From the NCBI RefSeq assembly GCF_013044135.1, contig NZ_JABEPP010000006.1, forward strand, positions 186,001 to 250,000: a stretch of DNA of 64,000 bases, in the 5' to 3' direction. The notes below the pieces were generated by a model. The model was not told the origin of the DNA. It did not search any database and saw only the letters and a list, made by a program, of their open reading frames with translations. Of the stretch, positions 25,959-34,153 are shown piece after piece. Both the position numbers and the translations under genes were made by a program. The number at the start of each line of letters is the position of its first letter. Position 1 is the first letter of the stretch. Source of the stretch: Enterovirga aerilata. GTDB taxonomy: Bacteria > Pseudomonadota > Alphaproteobacteria > Rhizobiales > Beijerinckiaceae.

Positions 25959-27434
25959 TCACGCCGCCATCTTGTTGAGGAAGTTCCGTTGAACCGCGAG
26001 CACCCCCTTCTTCCCGCCGAGGCGTTCGACCTGATCCGGGAACTTCTTCTCGATATCCTGCGCGAGCGGGCCGACAACCTTCGGATAGGTTTTCGGGTCG
26101 CCCTTGAACCGGAAGGCGTATAGGTCGAGGCCCGTGTCCGGGTCCTTGCCGACTTTGCGCATGTCCGTCTTCTCGCGCTCGTCCGAGAGTGCGAGAAGGC
26201 CGAGGAGGCCGCCAAGCCCGGCGCCTGCGAGGCCGCCATAGCCGCCAAGGGCGCTCGTAAGACCGAGCGTCGAGGCAATCGACGCGCCTGTGGCCGCGCC
26301 ACCGAGCGCCCCGAGGAGTGGGTTCGAACCTTGCGTCGTCGCCGGACCTGTGGTCGTGGTCGTCTTCCCATAAGGCGTGGCCGACAAAGCCGCGAGGCGG
26401 ACGTTAAGCTGATTGGTGAGGTGGTCGTTGCCTGTGTTGGCACGTGCCGCCCGCAGGTTCTCCTCCTGTTGCGCCTGCGCCTGCTGCGCGTCGCCGATGC
26501 CTTGGTTGACAGCAGCCTGTTGAAGCCACGACTGCATGTTCTGCTGCGCGAGCGCGGCCTGCTGTGTGCCGGCGGCGAGCCGCTGCGTGTTGCCCGCGAG
26601 CCCGGCCTGCTGATTGCTCTGCTGAGCCGTGAGATCGGCCGCCTGATTGGTACGGGCCACGTCAAACGCATTCGCCTGATTGGCGAGTTGCGCCTGTAGG
26701 AACTGCGCCGCATTCGACTTCGACACGTCGAGCCCTGTCGCCTGATTAGCGAGCGCAGCCTGAAGCTGCGCGCCCTGATTGGCGAGGTCCGCCTGAAGCG
26801 CCCGGTTCTGATCTGTGCCGAGGAGCCCGGCCGCCTTATCGAAGGCATTCGAGCGAAGCTGAGCGGAGAGGATGCCGGCGGCACGGGCGCTTTCGGCGTT
26901 CGTGACGGCCTCCATTATGCCTTGCCGCGAGCCACCGAAGGCGCCTGCGGCTGCTGCCTGATCGCCCGTCTGCGTCAGGGCGGCCACTCTCGACCTGTCG
27001 AGGTCGGACAGCGCATTCGACACGACCTGATCTGTGTAGGGGTTCATGTATTTAGCGAGCGCCTCGGCCGAAAACTGCCCGGCATTCACATCCGTCGCAC
27101 CGATATTCGAGCCGGTGATCTGCATCGTACCGACGTTCGTGCCGCTGATCTGCTGCGGCGTGACGCTCACCGGGTTGTAGCCGGCCGCCTGCGCGAGTGT
27201 CGCCTGCGCGGCGTTAAGCCCCGGCTCGGCCTGCGCATAGCCCTGCCGCGCCATGTCAAACGCGGCCTGCTGATCCCTGTTGAAGCCGACGACGTTCGGA
27301 AGCTCATATGGTTTCAGGTTGTTCGCAACATTCGTCGCGAACGCCATGTTCTCCTGACCGGCCTGTTCCACCCATGCGGGCAGCCGGGTTTCGTTAATGA
27401 CGGTCTGCGTCGAAGGCTGCCGAGGCTTACCCAC
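25959..27434 (-). CDS. Phage structural/fibre protein with S74-like C-terminal chaperone
   Basis: A 491-aa protein with GTG start overlapping the previous stop. Residues 60-330 are dominated by Gln/Asn/Ala-rich, quasi-heptad repeats (for example LANQANAF, LTAQQSNQQAGLAG), a coiled-coil rod. The C-terminus has LLALSDEREKTDMRKVGKD followed by GLDLYAFRFKG and VGPLAQDIEKKFPD. That pattern matches the intramolecular chaperone of endosialidase-type fibres (S74), although the catalytic Ser/Lys dyad was not verified. Function: trimeric tail appendage or internal rod. Confidence 0.75.
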   Translation of the reverse strand: MGKPRQPSTQTVINETRLPAWVEQAGQENMAFATNVANNLKPYELPNVVGFNRDQQAAFDMARQGYAQAEPGLNAAQATLAQAAGYNPVSVTPQQISGTNVGTMQITGSNIGATDVNAGQFSAEALAKYMNPYTDQVVSNALSDLDRSRVAALTQTGDQAAAAGAFGGSRQGIMEAVTNAESARAAGILSAQLRSNAFDKAAGLLGTDQNRALQADLANQGAQLQAALANQATGLDVSKSNAAQFLQAQLANQANAFDVARTNQAADLTAQQSNQQAGLAGNTQRLAAGTQQAALAQQNMQSWLQQAAVNQGIGDAQQAQAQQEENLRAARANTGNDHLTNQLNVRLAALSATPYGKTTTTTGPATTQGSNPLLGALGGAATGASIASTLGLTSALGGYGGLAGAGLGGLLGLLALSDEREKTDMRKVGKDPDTGLDLYAFRFKGDPKTYPKVVGPLAQDIEKKFPDQVERLGGKKGVLAVQRNFLNKMAA

Positions 27435-27804
27435 GATATCCCCCTAGATCGAGCACGTGGATGACACCCGTGCGCTCCCATCCGTGTTGCGGCAGAACCT
27501 TGGCCCACCCCTCCCGGCCGCAGGACAGGAGGAACCCGCACCCATTCGCGCGCGCGAACTCGGCCACCTGCGGCTGAAGGGCCATCACGGCATCGAGTTC
27601 GCCGCAGAGGAAGATCACGTTCAAGAATTTCTTCCTCGGCGTCACCGCAATCTCGGTCACGACGAACGCGGTGTCATCCTCGTTCGTGAACGCCTGCATC
27701 CGCCCGTCCTTGATGGCGTCGCGGATGTCGGCGAGCGTGTAGCAATCCCCGCTTTCCCGGAGAGCGCGCTGCATGAGCTTCAGCATGTCCGGCTTAGGCT
27801 TCAT
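27427..27804 (-). CDS. Phage protein, GNAT-like small domain (125 aa)
   Basis: The pattern AFVVTEIAVTPRKKFLNVIF, VMALQPQVAEFARANGCGFL and GWAKVLPQHGWERTGVIHVL resembles the small acetyltransferase-like/internal virion proteins encoded by T7-like and N4-like podoviruses. No clear acetyl-CoA pyrophosphate loop is seen, so enzymatic activity is doubtful. It overlaps neighbours on both sides (ATGA-type), consistent with stoichiometric co-translation. Confidence 0.65.
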   Translation of the reverse strand: MKPKPDMLKLMQRALRESGDCYTLADIRDAIKDGRMQAFTNEDDTAFVVTEIAVTPRKKFLNVIFLCGELDAVMALQPQVAEFARANGCGFLLSCGREGWAKVLPQHGWERTGVIHVLDLGGYRG

Positions 27805-28025
27805 CCGTTGACGTGCTCGGTTTGAAGCGTGCCGTCGTCTCGGACGGTCACGCGGAACGTCTTTCCGGCGGGAGAAGATAGGAATATGGCCCCATTTGCC
27901 GTCTGCGCACTAAGGCGATCCGCGATGTTCTGTCGCAGGCTTTCGAGGAGCCGCGCCATCCATGCCCGCTCGTAACGGTCAGGCGGGGACGGCAGGTTGA
28001 TGATGTTCGGGGAGGGCGCCGTCAT
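27801..28025 (-). CDS. Small phage protein (74 aa)
   Basis: 74 aa: Pro-rich N-terminus (APSPNIINLPSPPDRYERAW), an amphipathic helix ARLLESLRQNIADRLSAQ and a C-terminal beta-like TFRVTVRDDGTLQTEHV. No family recognised. Coupled by overlap to the stabilisation protein upstream and the GNAT-like gene downstream; probably a minor virion protein. Confidence 0.6.
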   Translation of the reverse strand: MTAPSPNIINLPSPPDRYERAWMARLLESLRQNIADRLSAQTANGAIFLSSPAGKTFRVTVRDDGTLQTEHVNG

Positions 28026-29533
28026 CGGGCACCTCGCGGGCGCACCTCAAGGCGCGGCGTGCCGACCGACCACTCGCAATCATCCTCGCCCTGAAGGATA
28101 AGCTGCGCCTCCCGGCCACCCCACCGCATATCCATGTAGCCGTCAGGGCGGATGAAGTAGGGTCCCTTGCGCGTGGCCGGGCCGTCCGGCGTCGTGCGCA
28201 CGTCGAAGTTGAAGCTGACGCCGCGCCGGTCGTGGCAGGTGATGTCAGGGAACGCCTGCACCACGTCCATCTGTTGCGAGCCGTCGCCGACCATGAAGGG
28301 CGCCGACTTGATCCACACATCCTGCGCCCGGCGAAAGCCGGCGGCAGTCAGGCCGCTCTCATGCTGATAGAGATGCCGGTCGGTCCCGGCCATGAGCGGG
28401 AACTTCTCGACGCCGGCCGGCTGCATCGCCGTCCGTTCGAGACGGCCAATCGTCCACCACCCTTCCTCATAGTTCCACACCACATAGCGGTCGCATTCGG
28501 TGGCGCCCTTCGACGGGAAGAACCACCAAATCTCAGGGAACGCGCCGTTGGTGCTCGCGTGGGTGCGGAAGATGCCGAACAGCGGGTCCATCGTCTCGTA
28601 TATGAAGGACCCGACATCGGAGGGCAGCGGCTTCACGAAGCCGCCGTCATAGATGAAGAACCCTTCGCGCCCCATCCACACGGCCCGGCCGCCGAAGTCC
28701 GCAACCGCATTCGGCGATAGGATGCTCGTCGTCTCGCCGATCTTCTCGTAGGTGTAGATGAAGGGCGACCCGACGAAGCGGATCAGGAATGCGTCCATCT
28801 CCGTGAAGACGAGGTGCCCTTCGCGGACCTTTGTGAGGCCCACGGGCAGGCCGTTCGTCGGCAGGTCGAGGAAGCCGGCCGTGTTCGTGACCGAGAGGAA
28901 ATCCCAATCGGTGTAGTTCTCGCGCGAGCACCATGCGATCCGGCGCGGGTTGCCGCCCGCCCCGAGAAGCAGCACGTGCCGCTCGTCGGTCACGCTGACG
29001 GCCCGGTTCCCGGTCGGCGCCTGCGAGATCACCGCGGCCTTGTCAGTCGGGCTCTGCGGCGTCCACCGATAGAGCTTGCCGTCGAAGCTCGCGAGCGCGA
29101 GGAGGTCTTCACCCCACGGTGCGAGCGAGAAGGAATAGGCGCGCGACAGAGCGAACGAGCCCTTGCTGCGCGGGGTGCCGTACTCCTCGCCGCCATGCAG
29201 GCCCACACCGTAACCACCGAGCGTCAAAGCATCGTCGGCAGGCACGAAACCGTCCGGCGTGGCGTCGAACACGCTGTCGCCTGTCAGGATCAGGAGATGA
29301 TTGTCGCAGCCGAGCCCGGTGTGCCGGAGGTCCGCGTTGTCCACCCATGACACGATCCGACGCGGCGTCGAGGGCAGGGGGTTTTGGGTCGCGCGATCCC
29401 ACCCGCCGACCGGCATCAGTTTGCCGGCACGCCACCTGATGAGGTTGCCGTCATACCAACGGCCGGCGGTTGCCGAGGGCGAGGAGCCCCTGACAATCCC
29501 CGGCGGGAAGGAGAGCGCGAGGGGGTTTTTCAC
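28022..29533 (-). CDS. Phage stabilisation/tail hub-like protein (P22 gp10-type)
   Basis: A 503-aa all-beta-looking protein starting at GTG. Many short strands with conserved Trp/Gly turns (GRWYDGNLIRWRAGKLMPVG, PRRIVSWVDNADLRHTGLGC, LAPWGEDLLALASFDGKLYR, GGRAVWMGREGFFIYDGG) suggest a beta-propeller as in P22 gp10/phage stabilisation proteins that plug the portal and bind the needle. It overlaps the upstream membrane protein gene by GTGA. Typical of podovirus tail machines. Confidence 0.75.
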   Translation of the reverse strand: MKNPLALSFPPGIVRGSSPSATAGRWYDGNLIRWRAGKLMPVGGWDRATQNPLPSTPRRIVSWVDNADLRHTGLGCDNHLLILTGDSVFDATPDGFVPADDALTLGGYGVGLHGGEEYGTPRSKGSFALSRAYSFSLAPWGEDLLALASFDGKLYRWTPQSPTDKAAVISQAPTGNRAVSVTDERHVLLLGAGGNPRRIAWCSRENYTDWDFLSVTNTAGFLDLPTNGLPVGLTKVREGHLVFTEMDAFLIRFVGSPFIYTYEKIGETTSILSPNAVADFGGRAVWMGREGFFIYDGGFVKPLPSDVGSFIYETMDPLFGIFRTHASTNGAFPEIWWFFPSKGATECDRYVVWNYEEGWWTIGRLERTAMQPAGVEKFPLMAGTDRHLYQHESGLTAAGFRRAQDVWIKSAPFMVGDGSQQMDVVQAFPDITCHDRRGVSFNFDVRTTPDGPATRKGPYFIRPDGYMDMRWGGREAQLILQGEDDCEWSVGTPRLEVRPRGAR

Positions 29534-29913
29534 CGCTGATGATCCTCACCCCGGCGCTGCGACCGGGGCTTGTCGGTGAGCGGGTCGATGTTGGACCGCG
29601 TCTTCAGGATCACGATGTCCTCGCGGATGGCCAAGAGGATCGACATGAGTTCGGTCTGCGCCTTGCGCATGTCGGTGTAACCCTCAGTGAGCATCTTGAT
29701 CCGCTCATTTTGGATTTGGTCCGAGGCGGCGAGCGCCCCGACGTGCGGGGAGCCGCGCTCGATAATCACGTCAACATCGCGGCGGATCGTGGTGATCCGC
29801 TCAGTGATGTGCGAGACGTAAGCGAGGAGGCCCGCCACGATTGTCAGCATCGAGAGCAGGTTCCCGAGGCTGATCGTCCAATCGAACTTCAACTGCTTCA
29901 GGGCCTCCGACAT
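29530..29913 (-). CDS. Membrane-anchored phage protein (127 aa)
   Basis: One N-terminal transmembrane helix (WTISLGNLLSMLTIVAGLLA at about 12-31), then a coiled-coil region (ITTIRRDVDVIIER, IQNERIKMLTEGYTDMRKAQ). Located directly after the spanin pair; may be a lysis accessory (second holin/antiholin-like) or a virion membrane protein. No family assigned with confidence. Confidence 0.65.
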   Translation of the reverse strand: MSEALKQLKFDWTISLGNLLSMLTIVAGLLAYVSHITERITTIRRDVDVIIERGSPHVGALAASDQIQNERIKMLTEGYTDMRKAQTELMSILLAIREDIVILKTRSNIDPLTDKPRSQRRGEDHQR

Positions 29914-29916
29914 CGT

Positions 29917-30111
29917 CTATTCCTCGCACCACGCCTTTCGGGAGGCATTATTCACCTTGACCTCACGGATCGTCTGATCCGTGTCTTTGGCGGACCACGT
30001 GATCGGCCGCCAAACCTTGCACTCAGTCCTGTCGCCGGAACCCGTCGTCGTCACGCAGCCGGCTAGGATCAGAGACATCGCGGCGAGCGCGATCAGCGGC
30101 ATCGAGCGCAT
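29917..30111 (-). CDS. Rz1-like outer-membrane spanin lipoprotein
   Basis: 64 aa with a lipoprotein signal: PLIALAAMSLILAGC with the lipobox LAGC and Cys19, then a short polar periplasmic domain. Its 5' half lies inside the 3' end of the Rz-like gene in another frame, the classic nested Rz/Rz1 arrangement. It would join the inner-membrane spanin to fuse membranes at the last step of lysis. Confidence 0.82.
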   Translation of the reverse strand: MRSMPLIALAAMSLILAGCVTTTGSGDRTECKVWRPITWSAKDTDQTIREVKVNNASRKAWCEE

Positions 30112-30286
30112 TGTTGAGCCTCGCTTGTTCTTCCTGTCGGATTTCGTTCAGCACCTCCTCGCGCGCCTTCTCCCCGACGTAGTGGGTGTAGGCGGCCCAC
30201 GCGGCGAGCACCGCGAGGGCGATGAGGATGGAGCGGCCGATCGTGGATCGGATCAGCCACCCGGCGATTGCGGACGCTGTCAGCAT
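30023..30286 (-). CDS. Rz-like inner-membrane spanin
   Basis: 87 aa: a transmembrane helix (IGRSILIALAVLAAWAAYTH, about 17-36) followed by a charged coiled coil (EKAREEVLNEIRQEEQARLN). Overlapped by the lipoprotein gene for 89 bases. Preceded by the lysozyme stop (TGACATG). Expected topology N-in, periplasmic C-terminus. Confidence 0.82.
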   Translation of the reverse strand: MLTASAIAGWLIRSTIGRSILIALAVLAAWAAYTHYVGEKAREEVLNEIRQEEQARLNNALDAADRARRDVSDPSRLRDDDGFRRQD

Positions 30287-30287
30287 G

Positions 30288-30785
30288 TCAAAGCCCCTTC
30301 AGGCACATGCGCCGCTCCTCATTGCGGCGATTGACAAGGCCCTTCAGGGTGATGCCCCCGGCCTTGACGTAGAGAAGGAATGCGTTGCACCCGCCGCGCA
30401 CGTCACCCGCGTTGGTTAGGCGCGCGATCGAGGACTTGCAGTAGGCCGAGGTGCCGATGTTGTAGGCGAGCGAGACGTGAGCCGCATACCGCTCGACCGG
30501 CATGTCCTTCGCCGAGGGCACGCAGCTCTCGACGCCGGCCGCGAACTCGTTTGCGCGCTCGATCAGCGCCTTGTCACACTCGGCCGGGGTGGCCGTCATA
30601 CCCATGCGGACGTTCTTCGTCTCGCCCATGCAGATGGTCGGGATGCCGACGCTATCCTTGTAGGCGACGTAGCGGACGCCCTCGAACCCGGTCAGGGTCG
30701 CAACGACGAGCGCCGCAGCCGCCGTGGACTGCTTCACCCGGCTCTTGAGCTTCGCGCTGACAGCGGGTGCCTTGAACGTGCTCAT
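30288..30785 (-). CDS. Phage lysozyme, GH24, SAR-type endolysin
   Basis: A 165-aa T4/P21-type lysozyme. The catalytic triad is Glu35, Asp44 and Thr50 (FEGVRYVAYKDSVGIPTICM), with the spacing E-8-D-5-T expected for the family. The downstream regions YAAHVSLAYNIGTSAYCKSS and LVNRRNEERRMCLKG also match. The N-terminus has a moderately hydrophobic Ala/Thr/Val helix (STAAAALVVATLTGF, 20-34), which fits a signal-anchor-release domain, so export may be Sec-dependent with activation on membrane release. ATGA overlap with the holin. Confidence 0.88.
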   Translation of the reverse strand: MSTFKAPAVSAKLKSRVKQSTAAAALVVATLTGFEGVRYVAYKDSVGIPTICMGETKNVRMGMTATPAECDKALIERANEFAAGVESCVPSAKDMPVERYAAHVSLAYNIGTSAYCKSSIARLTNAGDVRGGCNAFLLYVKAGGITLKGLVNRRNEERRMCLKGL

Positions 30786-31108
30786 TGGACCCCCGGAAGG
30801 TCGCGCTGCGCCACGAGCCGGGCGATGCCGGCACCCATCGTGACGAGCATGGCGAGGATGGCGAACGTCCCGCGCGGCAGCGGCGGGTTGTCAGCGAGGA
30901 TGGAAATGAGCACCTCCGCGCCCGACAGAGCGGACGCGAGGATGGTGAGGCGGATGCTCCACGCGCGGGCGAGAACATCCTTCCACTGAGGGATGAGGCG
31001 GATGCTCCACGCGCGGGCGAGAACATCCTTCCACTGAGGGATGAGGCGGATGCTCCACGCGCGGGCGAGAACATCCTTCCACTGAGGGGTGAGGCGGGGG
31101 TCCGTCAT
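30782..31108 (-). CDS. Holin-like membrane protein with triplicated N-terminal repeat
   Basis: 108 aa. Residues about 7-54 are three copies of a 16-residue unit (IPQWKDVLARAWSIRL, first copy beginning LTPQWKD), followed by two hydrophobic helices (LTILASALSGAEVLISILAD and GTFAILAMLVTMGAGIARLV). The C-terminal two-helix part resembles small class II/III phage holins adjacent to lysozyme. With a single unit the protein would be about 76 aa, a usual holin length, so the triplication looks like a recent in-frame expansion. Confidence 0.78.
   Translation of the reverse strand: MTDPRLTPQWKDVLARAWSIRLIPQWKDVLARAWSIRLIPQWKDVLARAWSIRLTILASALSGAEVLISILADNPPLPRGTFAILAMLVTMGAGIARLVAQRDLPGVQ
30947..31090 (-). 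repeat. Three tandem copies of a 48-bp unit inside the holin gene
   Basis: Units at 30947-30994, 30995-31042 and 31043-31090, each beginning GAGGCGGATGCTCC on the plus strand. Copies 1 and 2 are identical; copy 3 differs only near its end (GAGGGGT instead of GAGGGAT). 48 is a multiple of 3, so the frame is kept. Confidence 0.97.
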
Positions 31109-31117
31109 GGTATAACG

Positions 31118-31732
31118 TCACACGTTGATGGCAGCAGCAGTCACGAACAGGTCGTCGATCTGCGCCTCTGTCAGGCCGAGGGCCGCCCCGAGGTCGCTGA
31201 CATGGGGGTTCGCGCGATCCCACGCGGTCGCGTACTCGAACCAAATGCCGATCTCGGGATCATCCTCGGCGATCTGCTTCACCTGCCCGAGGAGCCCTGC
31301 GCTGTGGAGCGCAATGCGCGCCTGCGCGGGCGACACCGACACGGGCGGCGGCGTGAAGAACGTCAGATCGCCATCCCACTTCAGGAGGTTGTAGGGGGCA
31401 TCGACGCCCCGGTTCGGCAGGCCCTTGACGCGATAGCAGCGCATCGTGCCGGCCGGGCTCTCCGGGAAGAAGCTGATCCGGCGCGAATAGTCGCCATCCC
31501 AAATCCTATCCTCGTCGAGAACCGACGTTCGCACGATGTTGTCAGCCGTGATCCCGATAAAGTGGTCCCCGGTGGGTTCGGGGTTGTTCCACTCGATTAC
31601 ATCCCAGAAGTCTTCGCCATCCTCGTTGCGATGCCAAATCGCATTGAGGGGTGCGTTCTCCGGGTAAGGGTCGGGCCGGTACCGTGAGAACGTCCCGAGG
31701 TACTCGACGCTGTCAGCGACAAAGCTCTCCAT
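31118..31732 (-). CDS. Phage fibre-associated/assembly-like protein (204 aa)
   Basis: The last 75 residues (VSVSPAQARIALHSAGLLGQ, EIGIWFEYATAWDRANPHVS, LGAALGLTEAQIDDLFVTAA) form the small helical module widely found at the C-termini of phage fibre-associated proteins in alphaproteobacteria. The N-terminal part (EFLG-free, YPENAPLNAIWHRNEDGEDF) is beta-rich and unassigned. Located between the main fibre and the lysis cassette. Confidence 0.68.
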   Translation of the reverse strand: MESFVADSVEYLGTFSRYRPDPYPENAPLNAIWHRNEDGEDFWDVIEWNNPEPTGDHFIGITADNIVRTSVLDEDRIWDGDYSRRISFFPESPAGTMRCYRVKGLPNRGVDAPYNLLKWDGDLTFFTPPPVSVSPAQARIALHSAGLLGQVKQIAEDDPEIGIWFEYATAWDRANPHVSDLGAALGLTEAQIDDLFVTAAAINV

Positions 31733-31742
31733 GTGTCAGCCT

Positions 31743-32951
31743 TTACGTGCGGGCGATGTTGTAGACGCCGCCGTCGCGATAGCGGCGCTGAAGGATGCAC
31801 GAGCGGCCGTGCGGGTGTCCGTTGATGTAGCCGGCACCGACCATCACCCACGGGCCGCCGAGGTCGACGATGCCGGGGTTGCCGAAGGCCCAATCGTTGC
31901 TCGACGTGAGATAGATGTCCGTGATGCAGCCGTTGACGTAGCCCCAATCGGCGCGGGCTCCGAGGCCGGAGTTCACCCAATTGATGACATCGCCGACTTC
32001 ACGGATATGGAAGCGATGGTCGGTCGTAACCGCGATCGCCCAATTCCCACCCGATTGGTCATACAGGTGCCACCCGCCGTTGTCCCAGATTTGCATGATC
32101 CAATGGCGCACGCCGGACCAATTCAGCTCGAACGCCGGCCACGCCTTCTCGACCCGCTGCGAGTCGTTGAAGGTGTTGAAGCCGTAGCCGGGGCGCGTAG
32201 CGGCGTGGGCGGCGGCCCGAGCGTTCACATAGTCGTGCAGCCACCCATAATTAGAGCCGGCCCAAAAGAACCCGTCATTGGTGCCGTAGAAGCCCCAACC
32301 GCCATCGGCGCGAAGTATTCCGAAGTTCGGGTTGTTGTAGTGGAGGTAGGCGCGGCTGCCGTCGTTGTCGTAAACCTCGACATAGCCGCCGTCGGTCCTG
32401 TTCGTGTTTGCGGTCAGCCGGCCGCCGGCAGAGACGTTGGCGCTCGCCCAAACGCCGGCCGTGTAGAAAACACCGTCTGCGTCGAAGCGGAAATACCTGT
32501 AGTTCGGGTTTGCGCCGGAGCGGATGACAGGTGCGTGGCCGTCCGCGAAGATGTAGGCTTCACCCCAGCCAATGCCCATGTCGCTGAAATTGGCGAAGAC
32601 GCCCTGACGCGCGACCTGATAGCCGCCGACCGTCAGAGTGCCGCCCGGCATATGGTAGTTGCCGGACTGATCGCGGTGCAGGTAGCGCTGACCGTCCGCG
32701 CCGAGATAAATCACGCCTTCCGTCGCCGAGCGCGACGTGGTGATGTCGCCCGTAACGCCGAGGTTGCCCGTAAAGCTGACATTGCCGGTCGAGCCCGTGC
32801 GTGGCAGGGCGGCGTTGGCAATGTTGCTGACCGCCTTGAGCTGCCCGTCGAGCGTATCGAAGTTCGCGTTGATCTTCGTGCCCCACGTGTCGCGGGACGC
32901 GCCGACCTCGGGCTTCGTCAGATTGTAGTTGGCGGTGTAGGTGTCAGCCAT
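31743..32951 (-). CDS. Tail fibre/spike protein (402 aa)
   Basis: N-terminus YTANYNLTKPEVGASRDTWG and KINANFDTLDGQLKAVSNIA are typical of the phage fibre N-domain that mounts on the tail. Beta-strand/Gly-Asn-rich repeats follow (TGNVSFTGNLGVTGDITTSR, GGRLTANTNRTDGGYVEVYD). The Trp/Tyr-rich C-terminal receptor-binding region ends DGGVYNIART. Probably the host-range determinant, as a trimer. Its start overlaps the preceding gene by 34 bases. Confidence 0.8.
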   Translation of the reverse strand: MADTYTANYNLTKPEVGASRDTWGTKINANFDTLDGQLKAVSNIANAALPRTGSTGNVSFTGNLGVTGDITTSRSATEGVIYLGADGQRYLHRDQSGNYHMPGGTLTVGGYQVARQGVFANFSDMGIGWGEAYIFADGHAPVIRSGANPNYRYFRFDADGVFYTAGVWASANVSAGGRLTANTNRTDGGYVEVYDNDGSRAYLHYNNPNFGILRADGGWGFYGTNDGFFWAGSNYGWLHDYVNARAAAHAATRPGYGFNTFNDSQRVEKAWPAFELNWSGVRHWIMQIWDNGGWHLYDQSGGNWAIAVTTDHRFHIREVGDVINWVNSGLGARADWGYVNGCITDIYLTSSNDWAFGNPGIVDLGGPWVMVGAGYINGHPHGRSCILQRRYRDGGVYNIART

Positions 32952-33760
32952 TCCGTATCAACCCCTTCGATAGGCCGCCATGCCGTCGCCGAACCGGGCT
33001 CTTGGGCCCACACGGCGTCCTGACTGCCTTCCTCCTCCCACTCCTCGTCCACGCCCGGCCGGTCGGCCCACGATGCCGGCACCGCCTCGAACCGCTCCCA
33101 CCGGAGGCGGCCGGCGAAATCCGCGCCCGACACGGCCGCCGAGGTGACGGCGGCGATGAACCGGGCCGTAGGAATATATAGGGCGCCTGAGACTGCATTC
33201 CCAATACGCCCGAAGAGCAAAATGCGCGTCCCGAAGAGCGCAGCGGTCGAATTGTTGACCGACGTGCGATCCCCGGCCGCCGTCCGGTAGCCGGCGAGAT
33301 CGGCGCCGCTCACCGTCGAGCCGGTACGGAACCCGAGGGACAGGGCCGTGGCCTGCATCGCCGAGGCCGTGACAGCGTTCGACGTGATGTCGCCTGCGAG
33401 GAAGAAGCCGCCCCGCATCTCGGACGCCGAGACGGTGATCTCGGCCGTGGCCGTGCCGATCAGCACGCGCAGGCCGGCGAGATCCGTTCCCGACAGGGAC
33501 GGGCTATCGCGCCCACCCGACTTGATGCCGTGGCCGAAGATCGTGTCGGCGGAGAGAACGGTCGAGAGTGCGCTACCGAGCTTCAGGCGGGTCGCCGAGG
33601 CCGTGGTGCCGCTCGTGACGACCGATCCGAGGCCGCCACGCGCATAAAGAGCACCGGCCGCGAAGCTCGCGCTGACGCTATCCGACGCCCGCGAGGCGTC
33701 GATGATCGGCGTCAGGCCATATACGCCTGCCCCGTAGTCGCCGAGGCCGTAGGCGTACAT
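32918..33760 (-). CDS. Phage structural protein (280 aa), Ser/Ala/Thr-rich repeats
   Basis: It begins MYAYGLGDYGAGVYGLTPII and then has repeated 30-40-residue beta-like units with SGTDLAGLRVLIG, SGADLAGYRTAAG and SGADFAGRLRWERF, suggesting tandem strands of a tail appendage or decoration protein. The C-terminus is acidic with PGVDEEWEEEGSQDAVW. No family certain. Expressed between two fibre genes. Confidence 0.65.
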   Translation of the reverse strand: MYAYGLGDYGAGVYGLTPIIDASRASDSVSASFAAGALYARGGLGSVVTSGTTASATRLKLGSALSTVLSADTIFGHGIKSGGRDSPSLSGTDLAGLRVLIGTATAEITVSASEMRGGFFLAGDITSNAVTASAMQATALSLGFRTGSTVSGADLAGYRTAAGDRTSVNNSTAALFGTRILLFGRIGNAVSGALYIPTARFIAAVTSAAVSGADFAGRLRWERFEAVPASWADRPGVDEEWEEEGSQDAVWAQEPGSATAWRPIEGVDTEWLTPTPPTTI

Positions 33761-33763
33761 GGC

Positions 33764-34153
33764 TTATTCGAGCGTGACCTTGATCGCGCCGGCCGGGAAG
33801 CGGAACACGTCGCCGTTGTCGATGCGCTTGGAAGCGGCAAGCGGCGCGTGGTCGAGCATGTTGCCGCCGGTCGGCGCGTCGAAGATCGCCGCGTGCGTGA
33901 TGGTGCCCCAATCGGCGGTCGCGACAGGGAACTCGAACGTGGAGGCGTTCACGGCCTGCGTCGGCGCGGTGCCGGAAACCGTCATGGCGCCGATAGGCTG
34001 CCGCGCGTAGCCGCCGCCCGAGACTTCCGTGCCGCCGCCGGCCTCGCCCGTCGCGGTCGTGAAGAGGGCCGCATAGAGCGTCGGCTTCGCGTAGGTGCCC
34101 GCGCCGAAGACGTGATCAAGCACCTTTTGTTCGAGGTAGTTCGTGAAGCTCAC
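33764..34153 (-). CDS. Phage tail fibre-like small protein (129 aa)
   Basis: From GTG 34153 (GGAGG eight bases upstream, and GTGA overlap with the adaptor gene): SFTNYLEQKVLDHVFGAGTY, LYAALFTTATGEAGGGTEVS, GTITHAAIFDAPTGGNMLDH, VFRFPAGAIKVTLE. This pattern is a recurrent compact phage structural domain annotated as 'tail fiber protein' in many prophages. Probable virion component. Confidence 0.72.
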   Translation of the reverse strand: MSFTNYLEQKVLDHVFGAGTYAKPTLYAALFTTATGEAGGGTEVSGGGYARQPIGAMTVSGTAPTQAVNASTFEFPVATADWGTITHAAIFDAPTGGNMLDHAPLAASKRIDNGDVFRFPAGAIKVTLE

